Positions 17,287-24,954 of a DNA stretch of 64,000 bases are shown piece by piece. Positions within the stretch are counted from its first letter, which is position 1. Every line of letters starts with the position of its first letter. The DNA lies in assembly GCA_049976245.1 (NCBI GenBank), contig JBMFIQ010000012.1:1-64000 (forward strand), in the 5' to 3' direction. The position numbers were made by a program, and so were the translations under genes. This stretch comes from Microbacter sp049976245 (GTDB lineage Bacteria; Bacteroidota; Bacteroidia; Bacteroidales; Paludibacteraceae). The notes under the pieces were generated by a model, which worked only from the letters and a program-made list of their open reading frames with translations, was not told where the DNA came from and did no database searches.

Positions 17287-18672
17287 ATGCCAAAGATTAA
17301 GCTAAAAGAAAAAATCGGTTATGGATTGGGCGATTTTGCTTCGTCAATGTTTTGGAAGATATTCACCATGTATCTTCTGTTTTTCTATACTGATGTCTTT
17401 GGATTACCTGCAGCCGCAGTTGGTACCATGTTTTTAGTCACCCGATTCTGGGATACCATCTTCGATCCGGTGGTTGGCGTCGTCAGTGACCGTACGGAAA
17501 CAAAATGGGGAAAATTTCGTCCCTATTTATTATGGTTTGCGCTACCATTCGGGCTTATCGGCACATTGATGTTTATCACGCCTTCTTTCGGAGGCAGCGG
17601 CAAATTGTTCTACGCATACATCACTTATTCACTGATGATGATGGTTTATTCTATGATCAACGTGCCTTATGCATCTCTGTTAGGTGTCATGTCATCCGAC
17701 CCGAAAGAACGCAACAAATTGTCATCTTACCGCATGGTTTTTGCCTTTATCGGAAGTTTCGTCGCACTCCTATTGATCGACCCGTTGGTGCAATTTTTCA
17801 AACAAATTCACCACGGAAATATTCAATTTGCATGGACCATGGGAATCATGATAATTGCGATCTTAGCGGGTGCATTCTTTTTGGGCTGCTTTTCTCTAAC
17901 CAAAGAACGAATTAAACCCATCAATGAGAATCGCCAATCATTGAAAACCGATGTCAAAGATTTATTTGCCAATCGTCCCTGGTGGATATTGCTTGGCGCG
18001 GGAATCTCAACATTAATCTTTAATTCCATTCGTGATGGAGCTGCCGTCTATTATTTCAAATATTATGTGCAAAAAGACGACATGATGCAATTACCCTTTA
18101 TGAGTCTTTCGCTCACATTGACAACGCTTTATTTAGTGTTAGGTCAGGCGGCAAATATTCTGGGTATCATTTTAGTCACCCCATTAGCAAGTAAAATTGG
18201 GAAGAAAGGAGTTTTTCTTACTTCCATGTCCTTTGCTACTATGCTCAGCATACTGTTTTTCTTTCTCAATCCTCACAGTATTGGATTAATGATGGTGCTG
18301 CAGTTTCTCATTAGTATGTGTGCCGGCAGCATTTTCCCGTTGTTATGGTCCATGTATGCCGATATTACCGATTATTCCGAATGGAAAAATAACCGTCGTG
18401 CAACCGGCCTTATCTTTTCTTCTTCCTCCATGTCGCAGAAATTCGGATGGGCCATTGGCGGTGCACTCACCGGCTGGCTGCTTGGTTTTGTTGGGTTTCA
18501 AGCCAACGTGATGCAAACAACGGAAACCTTAACAGGCATTCGTATGATGCTTAGTTTCTTCCCTGCAATAGGGACTGCCTTATCGGTTATTTTTATCGCT
18601 TTTTATCCGTTGAATGAGAAAAAACTGATGAACATTGTGTCTGAACTGAATGAACAACGCAAACAAGCATAA
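17287..18672 (+). CDS. GPH-family sugar:cation symporter
   Basis: A 461-residue inner-membrane transporter of the glycoside-pentoside-hexuronide (MelB-like) family with about 12 hydrophobic helices. The N-terminal KIGYGLGDFASSMFW-type stretch and the loop DRTETKWGKFRPYLLW after helix 2 are family hallmarks. WSMYADITDYSEWKNNRRA matches the conserved cytoplasmic loop of the second half. It should bring a disaccharide such as mannosyl-glucose from the periplasm to the GH130 enzyme. The ATG at 17287 is preferred over a TTG at 17278. It ends PUL1; the next 600 bases carry no gene. Confidence 0.93.
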   Translation: MPKIKLKEKIGYGLGDFASSMFWKIFTMYLLFFYTDVFGLPAAAVGTMFLVTRFWDTIFDPVVGVVSDRTETKWGKFRPYLLWFALPFGLIGTLMFITPSFGGSGKLFYAYITYSLMMMVYSMINVPYASLLGVMSSDPKERNKLSSYRMVFAFIGSFVALLLIDPLVQFFKQIHHGNIQFAWTMGIMIIAILAGAFFLGCFSLTKERIKPINENRQSLKTDVKDLFANRPWWILLGAGISTLIFNSIRDGAAVYYFKYYVQKDDMMQLPFMSLSLTLTTLYLVLGQAANILGIILVTPLASKIGKKGVFLTSMSFATMLSILFFFLNPHSIGLMMVLQFLISMCAGSIFPLLWSMYADITDYSEWKNNRRATGLIFSSSSMSQKFGWAIGGALTGWLLGFVGFQANVMQTTETLTGIRMMLSFFPAIGTALSVIFIAFYPLNEKKLMNIVSELNEQRKQA

Positions 18673-18790
18673 TCTATTTTTGCAAACATGACAACAAATA
18701 AATTTCATGCCATAACAATCAATTAAGCGAGAGGGAAAGAAGGTCTGCCCGTTTTCTATGCAACACTTTAATGGTTATTAATTTATAGTC

Positions 18791-18885
18791 CATACTTCTA
18801 TTTTAATTTTTTTAACACCAAAGTCGTATGGACCTCGCAAAAATAGTCATTTTCTTGAGCATAAGCTATTTTTATGGCTCATTTC
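18791..18885 (-). repeat. Dispersed ~95-bp intergenic repeat, copy 4
   Basis: Reverse copy: starts CATACTTCTATTTTAAT, contains GTCGTATGGACCTCGC and TTGAGCATAAGCT, ends TGGCTCATTTC. It lies about 120 bases after the symporter stop. Confidence 0.85.
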
Positions 18886-19220
18886 TGCATGTTACAATCA
18901 TCGCTTTTCCCCACCGGCACTCATAGATCGGATTGAATTATTTCAATCGCGCATCATGATTCCGTTCAATCGGCTCTTTAAAACCACCTCCCAAACACAA
19001 ATCATCAACCGTCAAAATTCGGAATCAATCGGATATCTGATTATATAAATTTGATATACAGCACATCAAACATTTATAATTTTAGATTAAACATCATCGA
19101 TGCTTGACATTTTAATCCGACTTCAAATGACCAACCTCTGCTATTTAATCTATTTTTATTACAGTGTTTAAATTATAATTAAACATTCTTATTTGTCAAC
19201 AATTTCATGGCTACTCATTC

Positions 19221-19228
19221 TAACTTTG
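19221..19228 (+). promoter_or_regulatory. -7 box before the tricorn protease gene
   Basis: TAACTTTG matches TAnnTTTG and lies 56 bases upstream of the ATG. The nearest TTG (19193-19195) is 25 bases away, longer than the usual 19-21, so the -33 part is uncertain. Confidence 0.45.
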
Positions 19229-19284
19229 GGATATTTATGTAGAAACTTTTCACTCTTACTTTTCATTAACTTAATCTTGTTTTT

Positions 19285-22200
19285 ATGAAAAAATGGTTCA
19301 GTTTTTTCGCTTTAATTCTGATCCTGTCTTTCAACGGACAGATGATGCAGGCAGCAAGCACATCACAAGAAGAGGGAAATCGACTGTTATGTCGTTTTCC
19401 GACATTGTATGACAACACCATTGTGTTTGAAGCTGCTGGCAACCTTTGGAGTGTTGACCGTAGTGGCGGCTTTGCCAAACGCTTAACAACCGACCCCGGT
19501 TATGATATGATGCCCCGTTTTTCGCCTGATGGCAAAACCATTGCATTTACGGGTCAATACCAAGGCAATGTGGATGTGTACGTCATGCCTGCTAACGGCG
19601 GTGTTCCAACGAGACTCACCTTTCAATCGGATGTTGTCCCAAAAGCTCCAATGCGCTGGGGACCCAACAACATGGTAGTAAGTTGGACTCCTGACGGAAA
19701 AAACATAATATTTCTTTCAAGAAGTCACACTTGGAATTCATGGTTTGGGAATTTGACTCAAATCAGTGCCAATGGGGGCCTGCCCGAACCATTACCACTT
19801 CAACAGGGAGGGACACTCTCCTTCAACTCCGATGGAACAAAAATAGCCTATAACAGAATCTTTCGAAATTTCAGAACTTGGAAACGATATAATGGAGGCT
19901 TGGCTCAGGATATTTGGATTTACGATCTGAAAACACATGATATTGAACAAATAACGCATTGGAAAGGAACTGATACTTATCCAATGTGGTATAAAAACAC
20001 CATCTATTTTGCTTCCGATCGTGATGAAAATCGGCGCCTTAACATCTGGGCGTATGATTTAGAAACAAAAACAACAAGAGAAATTACTCATTTTAAGGAC
20101 TTTGACATTGATTGGCCAAGTTTAGGAAACAACGGAATTGTATTTCAACAAGGAGGATCTCTCTATGTTTTAGATTTGCCATCCGAACAACTGCATAAAA
20201 TAGAGGTCAGCGTTCCTGACGACGGTACCCGATCAGCTCCGCGTTGGACAACCACCAACACCATGATACAAAGTTTTGACATTGCTCCCAATGGGAAACG
20301 TGCTGTTTTTGAAGCTCGTGGTGACATTTATACCATTCCTCAAAAAAACGGACCTACCCGCAACATCACACAAACATCCAACGCACAAGAGCAATATCCA
20401 TCTTGGTCGCCTGACGGAAAATGGATTGCCTACGTAACCGATGGAAGTGGTGAAAACCAGGTAGCCATTCGGCCTGCAGAAGGAAATGGGCAAGAAACAT
20501 TGATCACACATTTTCCAAAAGGATATTTCTATTCTCCTCAATGGTCTCCAAACAGCGATATGCTGGCTTTTTCGGACAACAATCACACGCTTTGGTATGT
20601 CTCTATCACAGATAAAAAACCTGTCAAAATTGACCAAGACACTGTGCATCGAATGTTGGACTACCATTGGGCACCTGACGGGAAATGGATCAGCTACACC
20701 AAAACAAATCAAAGCGGACTTCCTCAAATTTATTTTTATAATTTACCCGACAACAAACGAACCAAAATCAGTAACGGCATGTTTGCTGATCAAGATCCGG
20801 TGTTCAGTCCCGACGGGAAATTCCTCTATTTTGTCTCATCCCGTCATGAAAATCCTACCTTTAGCGAAACAGAATTCAATATCGCAACCGAGAAAATGGA
20901 TGGGATTTACATGATTGCATTGCAAAAAACCTACAAATCGCCTTTTGCCCTCACTTCCGATGAAGGAATCCCTGAAAACCAAAAGAAAAAAGACGATGAA
21001 TCAGCCCCTTGGCAACCCGGCAACATTGCTCCCATTCAAATTGATCTTTCAGGTGATTTAATGAACCAGGTTATCCCTATCCCAATTCCTTACGGCGATT
21101 ATGGCAATCTCCAAGTTTGCGGGAACAAACTTTATTATCAAACCCGTCCGTTGCAAATGATCGAAGGACCGCTCAAAGGCAGTGGAGAATCAGCAATTAT
21201 GATGTTTGATCTCAAGAAGAAAAAAGGTGATTCCATGGTTGATCATGATGTTAGATCATTTACCCTTAGCGCTGACGGCAGTACCATCCTTTACGCACAA
21301 AAAGATCAATATTTCTTTATCCCGACCAATGAGGCAACTCATTCAACCGCAGAAGCAGTCAACACATCAAACATGAAGACACTCGTTAATCCGCGCGAAG
21401 AATGGGATGAAATGTACCATCAGGCTTGGCGTCTTTTCCGTGATTATTTCTATAATCCTGAAATGAACGGTGTTAACTGGAAAGAAATTGGCGATCATTA
21501 TGCAACTTATCTTCCCCTGCTTGGATCGCGTGAAGATCTCAACTACCTGATTGGTGAAATGATTGGTGAATTAAACAATTCACATTGTTATGTTTGGGGC
21601 GGCGATGACGATTATTTAGGAAAAACAAACCCGACAGGATCATTGGGTGTTGATTTAGGACTCAATGAAGCAACTGGACGTTATTTCTTCAAAAAAATCT
21701 ATGCCGGCGACAATTCCCGAACAGGATATGAATCACCAATTCTGCAACCGGGTAACAACGTCAAAGAAGGGGACTATCTGTTAGCTATTAATGGACATGA
21801 ACTCAAAGCACCAACAAGTCCATACAGCTTTTTGGTAAATACTGTTGGACAACAAACCACGCTTACGGTCTCAGACACTCCCGACGGCAAAGGAACACAT
21901 GACATTGTTGTTAAACCGATTGAAAATTCACTCAATCTTCGTTTAAATGATTGGATCAACCACAATCGGGAATACGTCAATAAAGCTTCAGATGGAAAAA
22001 TTGGATACATCTATCTTTCAGATATGGAAGGTCTTGGGATGGATCAGTTTGTACAACAATTCTATCCACAGTTAAGCAAAGAAGGGCTCATCATTGATGA
22101 TCGCTTTAATGGCGGTGGATTTATTGATCAAATCATTTTAGAACGTCTTCGCCGCATCTTAATCGGAATGAGCACCAATCGACTACACGCAGCAATGCGT

Positions 22201-22623
22201 TATCCTGAACAAGTGCTAAATGGCTATAAGGCAACCTTAATTAACCATTATTCTGCATCGGACGGCGACATGTTTCCATATTATTTCCGACAATACGGAT
22301 TAGGTCCGCTGATTGGGACACGCACTTGGGGAGGCGTTCGCGGCTATAATGATGATTGGAAATTATTGGATGGAGGCGACTTAATAGTTTCTGAAAACAG
22401 CATTTATGGATTAGACTCAAAATGGATTCTTGAAAATCATGGAGTATCTCCGGATATTGAAGTAGATGATTTCCCTGGAGATCTATTGAAAGGGAAAGAT
22501 GCTCAATTAGATGCTGCCATTGACTACATTATGAAAAAGATCAAAGAACATCCGATGAATTTGCCTCAACCACCAGCCGACCTTCCGGCTTATCCAAGCG
22601 GCAAAAATGAAGGCGGACTTTAA
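19285..22623 (+). CDS. Tricorn-like protease (peptidase S41 with propellers and PDZ)
   Basis: An 1112-residue secreted protease with a signal peptide (about 1-24, ending QAAS). Residues ~30-330 and ~340-640 form two beta-propellers built of TolB/PD40-type blades, with repeated FSPDGK and WSPDGK motifs. A helical C1 domain follows (YHQAWRLFRDYFYNPEMNGVNW near 710), then a PDZ domain (about 790-880, ending with KPIENS). The last domain is the S41 serine-protease core. Likely catalytic residues are His767 (NNSHCYVWGG) and Ser992 (ASDGD). The family trims peptides; bacterial homologues with signal peptides act in the periplasm. It appears to stand alone, with its own promoter and terminator. Confidence 0.92.
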   Translation: MKKWFSFFALILILSFNGQMMQAASTSQEEGNRLLCRFPTLYDNTIVFEAAGNLWSVDRSGGFAKRLTTDPGYDMMPRFSPDGKTIAFTGQYQGNVDVYVMPANGGVPTRLTFQSDVVPKAPMRWGPNNMVVSWTPDGKNIIFLSRSHTWNSWFGNLTQISANGGLPEPLPLQQGGTLSFNSDGTKIAYNRIFRNFRTWKRYNGGLAQDIWIYDLKTHDIEQITHWKGTDTYPMWYKNTIYFASDRDENRRLNIWAYDLETKTTREITHFKDFDIDWPSLGNNGIVFQQGGSLYVLDLPSEQLHKIEVSVPDDGTRSAPRWTTTNTMIQSFDIAPNGKRAVFEARGDIYTIPQKNGPTRNITQTSNAQEQYPSWSPDGKWIAYVTDGSGENQVAIRPAEGNGQETLITHFPKGYFYSPQWSPNSDMLAFSDNNHTLWYVSITDKKPVKIDQDTVHRMLDYHWAPDGKWISYTKTNQSGLPQIYFYNLPDNKRTKISNGMFADQDPVFSPDGKFLYFVSSRHENPTFSETEFNIATEKMDGIYMIALQKTYKSPFALTSDEGIPENQKKKDDESAPWQPGNIAPIQIDLSGDLMNQVIPIPIPYGDYGNLQVCGNKLYYQTRPLQMIEGPLKGSGESAIMMFDLKKKKGDSMVDHDVRSFTLSADGSTILYAQKDQYFFIPTNEATHSTAEAVNTSNMKTLVNPREEWDEMYHQAWRLFRDYFYNPEMNGVNWKEIGDHYATYLPLLGSREDLNYLIGEMIGELNNSHCYVWGGDDDYLGKTNPTGSLGVDLGLNEATGRYFFKKIYAGDNSRTGYESPILQPGNNVKEGDYLLAINGHELKAPTSPYSFLVNTVGQQTTLTVSDTPDGKGTHDIVVKPIENSLNLRLNDWINHNREYVNKASDGKIGYIYLSDMEGLGMDQFVQQFYPQLSKEGLIIDDRFNGGGFIDQIILERLRRILIGMSTNRLHAAMRYPEQVLNGYKATLINHYSASDGDMFPYYFRQYGLGPLIGTRTWGGVRGYNDDWKLLDGGDLIVSENSIYGLDSKWILENHGVSPDIEVDDFPGDLLKGKDAQLDAAIDYIMKKIKEHPMNLPQPPADLPAYPSGKNEGGL

Positions 22624-22647
22624 TTGAAACAACATTTAAGAAACAGG

Positions 22648-22678
22648 AAAGGAGAGGCAAATGTCTCTCCTTTTTTTT
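22648..22678 (+). terminator. Rho-independent terminator of the tricorn gene
   Basis: GGAGAG (22651-22656) pairs with CTCTCC (22665-22670), extended by flanking A/T pairs, with an 8-base loop and eight T in the tail. It lies 25 bases after the stop codon. Confidence 0.85.
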
Positions 22679-22680
22679 GG

Positions 22681-22745
22681 GCTACCTACATGCTTATTCG
22701 TAAATGACTTAGTTTGATTGTCGGGGTAGCGGGATTCAAACCCAC
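22681..22745 (-). repeat. 65-bp direct repeat, left copy, with tRNA 3' end
   Basis: Matches 23025-23089 at 58 of 65 positions. The shared block covers the 3' acceptor strand and T arm of tRNA-Pro plus about 40 bases of 3' flank. The two copies bracket the GIY-YIG gene in direct orientation. Confidence 0.85.
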
Positions 22746-22768
22746 TATCCTCCCGTCACAAACGGTAT
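22721..22768 (-). pseudogene. 3' half of a tRNA (degenerate tRNA fragment)
   Basis: Read on the minus strand it runs from an anticodon-stem-like GACGGGAG through GTGGGTTTGAATCCC to CTACCCCGA, i.e. the 3' half of a tRNA-Pro-like gene. The 5' half is missing and is replaced by the end of the GIY-YIG gene, whose last codons and stop lie inside the fragment. Confidence 0.75.
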
Positions 22769-23007
22769 GTGTTAATCATGGCCGAAATCCTTTCATGCGA
22801 TTTCCATCCCTTAATCTCCATCTCTCTGCGCATTGCTTCTCCACGATTTGAATATGCTTCTTTGAACACTAAAGTCCATGGAAGGCCATTTTTCGTCGCC
22901 TTACTCCTTCCTCCATTGTGTCTCTCTATGCGATCTTCAAGATGTCCCGTCGATCCTACATAGTAATGTCCTGTCTTGCCCGACTGTAAAATGTAAACAT
23001 AATACAT
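22756..23007 (-). CDS. Small GIY-YIG nuclease domain protein (UPF0213-like)
   Basis: An 83-residue single-domain GIY-YIG protein. MYYVYILQS is the first GIY-like strand and YYVGST the second; GHLEDRIERHN carries the conserved Arg-containing helix, and REMEIKGWK contains the Glu expected to bind the metal. Full-length members are about 80-100 residues, so the domain looks complete. It begins 57 bases downstream of tRNA-Pro on the same strand and ends inside a tRNA 3' fragment, between 65-bp direct repeats. No role is established for such stand-alone proteins. Its position suggests a homing-type or repeat-propagating nuclease. Confidence 0.85.
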   Translation of the reverse strand: MYYVYILQSGKTGHYYVGSTGHLEDRIERHNGGRSKATKNGLPWTLVFKEAYSNRGEAMRREMEIKGWKSHERISAMINTYRL

Positions 23008-23024
23008 ATGTTAAAATAAAAAAA

Positions 23025-23089
23025 GCCACCTACATATTTATCTGTAAATGACTTAGTTTTATTGTCGGGGTAGCGGGATTCGAACCCAC
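23025..23089 (-). repeat. 65-bp direct repeat, right copy, overlapping tRNA-Pro 3' end
   Basis: Right partner of 22681-22745. It includes the 3' 25 bases of the intact tRNA-Pro and its 3' flank. The 344-base offset between the copies equals the length of the GIY-YIG cassette plus one repeat. Confidence 0.85.
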
Positions 23090-23139
23090 GACCCCCTGCT
23101 CCCAAAGCAGGTGCGCTAACCGGACTGCGCTACACCCCG
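23065..23139 (-). tRNA. tRNA-Pro (anticodon TGG)
   Basis: A complete cloverleaf on the minus strand, 75 nt without an encoded CCA. The acceptor stem CGGGGTG/TACCCCG has one G-T pair and is followed by discriminator A. The D arm is GCGCAGTCCGGTTAGCGC. The anticodon stem CCTGC/GCAGG closes the loop TTTGGGA, giving anticodon TGG. The T arm is GTGGG-TTCGAAT-CCCGC. First base C and anticodon TGG match bacterial proline tRNAs. It stands downstream of the truncated tRNA array and upstream of the GIY-YIG gene, apparently in one transcription direction. Confidence 0.95.
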
Positions 23140-23140
23140 A

Positions 23141-23650
23141 ATCTTCTATTTTTGTCATTATTTTATTGAACCCACGACTCTCCCGTCGCATACGGGATGC
23201 GCTAACCGAACTGCGCTACACCCCGAATCTTCTATTTTTGTCATTATTTTATTGAACCCACGACTCTCCCGTCGCATACGGGATGCGCTAACCGGACTGC
23301 GCTACACCCCGAATCTTCTATTTTTGTCATTATTTTATTGAACCCACGACTCTCCCGTCGCATACGGGATGCGCTAACCGAACTGCGCTACACCCCGAAT
23401 CTTCTATTTTTGTCATTATTTTATTGAACCCACGACTCTCCCGTCGCATACGGGATGCGCTAACCGNNNNNNNNNNNNNNNNNNNNNNNNNNNNNNNNNN
23501 NNNNNNNNNNNNNNNNNNNNNNNNNNNNNNNNNNNNNNNNNNNNNNNNNNNNNNNNNNNNNNNNNCGCTACACCCCGAATCTTCTATTTTTGTCATTATT
23601 TTATTGAACCCACGACTCTCCCGTCGCATACGGGATGCGCTAAAATTGTA
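23141..23650 (-). repeat. Tandem array of 86-bp truncated tRNA units, with assembly gap
   Basis: The GAACCC of successive units recurs at exactly 86-base steps (23168, 23254, 23340, 23426) and again after the gap (23606). On the minus strand each unit carries a tRNA 5' acceptor strand, D arm, an altered anticodon arm (TCCCG-TATGCGA-CGGGA), a variable region and the first half of the T arm. It then breaks off after GGGTTC and continues with AATAAAATAATGAC before the next CGGGGTG. No unit can fold a complete tRNA. The 99 N (23467-23565) do not keep the 86-base phase, so the copy number is unknown. Units differ by single bases (CCGAACTG or CCGGACTG). Confidence 0.9.
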
Positions 23651-23676
23651 ACAGATCCTGTTTAACTTTCGTCCTG

Positions 23677-23707
23677 CAAAGATAGTTGTTTTTTTTTATC
23701 ACAACAA
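23677..23707 (-). promoter_or_regulatory. Minus-strand promoter reading into the tRNA array
   Basis: On the minus strand TTG (23705-23707) and TATCTTTG (23677-23684) are 20 bases apart. Transcription would start near 23670, run through the truncated tRNA units and reach tRNA-Pro and the GIY-YIG gene. It overlaps the plus-strand promoter region of the hemW-like gene. Confidence 0.65.
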
Positions 23708-23716
23708 ATCCTTTCT

Positions 23717-23724
23717 TATCTTTG
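23717..23724 (+). promoter_or_regulatory. -7 box before the HemW-like gene
   Basis: TATCTTTG ends 10 bases before the ATG at 23735, so the transcript would be almost leaderless if that start is right. No TTG lies at 19-21 bases upstream. It is back to back with the minus-strand promoter of the tRNA array. Confidence 0.5.
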
Positions 23725-23734
23725 CAGAACCATT

Positions 23735-24895
23735 TTGATCATAATCCCACCCTTAAATCATCTATTCTTGTCCGGTATTTACTTCCACATTCCGTTTTGC
23801 AAATCAAAGTGTTATTACTGTGATTTTTATTCTACAAACGAACTGTCACAAACAGATCGAATGGTAAATGCATTTTGCACTGAAATGTCGTTGAGATTCT
23901 CTTACTTAGATGATCATGATCTATTAGAAACAATCTATTTTGGAGGTGGCACTCCTTCATTACTAAAAAAGAATCACTTTAAAATGATTTTTGAAACTTT
24001 AAATCAACACTTCAATTTGCAAACTGTTTCTGAGTTAACGTTGGAAGCGAATCCAGAAGATATTACCGATGATTTTTTGTCAATGGTTAAATCATTCCAT
24101 TTTAATCGATTAAGCATTGGAATTCAATCTTTCAACGAATTAGAATTATCATTACTCAATCGACGACATACCGCTCAAGCAGCATGTGATGCGGTTGACA
24201 GAGCCAAGAAATATTTTTCAAATATCAGCATTGATTTAATGTTTGGTTTGCCTCAACAAACACTTCAATCTTGGTCAGAAACATTAAAAAAGGCTATTCA
24301 AATGGGAGTTCAACATATCTCAGCCTACCAATTGACCATTGAAAAAGGGACTGTTTTATATCGTCAAATTCAACAAGGAAAAACACGTCCCGCATCGGAC
24401 GAAATGAGCACCAACATGTATTACATGTTAGTTTACACACTAAAAAAGGCAGGTTTTGATCAATACGAAATTTCAAACTTTGCCTTACCTTCGTTTCACT
24501 CAAGGCATAACTCTTCCTATTGGGAAGGAAAACATTATCTTGGAATTGGACCGTCCGCTCATTCCTTCAATGGCTTAAGCCGACAATGGAATGTTGCCAA
24601 TCATCGGCTTTACATGAAAGGAATTGAAAACAGTCATCCTAATTTCGAGATGGAATGGCTCAGTGAAAAAGAACACTTTAATGAATATGTGATCACATCC
24701 CTTCGAACCGCACATGGTATTGATTTGGAAACTCTTACAGAACGTTTCGGAATAGCGGCCAAAGAGGAACTCTTACAAAAAACAGAGAAATATGCCGAGT
24801 CAGGATGGATTTCCACAACACAAACGCACATCAAATTAACAACAAAAGGATTTTGGTTTTCGGATGGCATCATGGTTGATTTAATGATCGATTGA
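23735..24895 (+). CDS. hemW: HemW-like radical SAM protein (coproporphyrinogen III oxidase-like)
   Basis: A 386-residue radical SAM enzyme. The cluster motif CKSKCYYC (CxxxCxxC, about residues 23-30) follows GIYFHIPF; FGGGTPS is the SAM-binding glycine motif, and QSFNELELSLLNRRH is typical of the HemN/HemW group. The C-terminal part resembles the HemN C-terminal domain. HemW proteins are thought to be heme chaperones rather than oxidases, and genes of this type are often mis-named hemN. The start may be slightly later, since family members begin close to the GIYFHIPF strand. No heme genes are adjacent. Confidence 0.9.
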   Translation: MIIIPPLNHLFLSGIYFHIPFCKSKCYYCDFYSTNELSQTDRMVNAFCTEMSLRFSYLDDHDLLETIYFGGGTPSLLKKNHFKMIFETLNQHFNLQTVSELTLEANPEDITDDFLSMVKSFHFNRLSIGIQSFNELELSLLNRRHTAQAACDAVDRAKKYFSNISIDLMFGLPQQTLQSWSETLKKAIQMGVQHISAYQLTIEKGTVLYRQIQQGKTRPASDEMSTNMYYMLVYTLKKAGFDQYEISNFALPSFHSRHNSSYWEGKHYLGIGPSAHSFNGLSRQWNVANHRLYMKGIENSHPNFEMEWLSEKEHFNEYVITSLRTAHGIDLETLTERFGIAAKEELLQKTEKYAESGWISTTQTHIKLTTKGFWFSDGIMVDLMID

Positions 24896-24921
24896 CACGA
24901 GCACACTTTCACAAAATTCAT

Positions 24922-24929
24922 TAACTTTG
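24922..24929 (+). promoter_or_regulatory. -7 box before the PorE-like gene
   Basis: TAACTTTG matches TAnnTTTG, 25 bases before the ATG at 24955. The nearest TTG is 27 bases upstream, longer than usual. Confidence 0.45.
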
Positions 24930-24954
24930 CAACAGTTACCGAATACTTCTTTTT

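Larger units (their letters stand above)
18673..19284. other. Intergenic region between PUL1 and the tricorn gene
   Basis: AT-rich and without a supported gene. It contains one reverse copy of the dispersed repeat (18791-18885) and the -7 box for the next gene (19221-19228). No strong terminator hairpin is seen after the symporter. Confidence 0.5.

Noticed and set aside
20233..20727. 164-codon minus-strand frame inside the tricorn gene
   Set aside because: Antisense shadow of the propeller domain; no domain or promoter recognised.
23141..23650. CRISPR array
   Set aside because: The spacing is regular, but there are no variable spacers: the whole 86-base unit repeats almost identically and is clearly tRNA-derived. 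No cas genes are present.
23141..23650. Several functional tRNA genes (for example tRNA-Ala with TGC anticodon)
   Set aside because: Every unit lacks the 3' T-stem and 3' acceptor strand, and the loop TATGCGA has A instead of the invariant T at position 33. None can fold into a full cloverleaf.
23330..23651. Open frames across the N gap on both strands
   Set aside because: They only translate the tRNA-derived repeats and the N filler.
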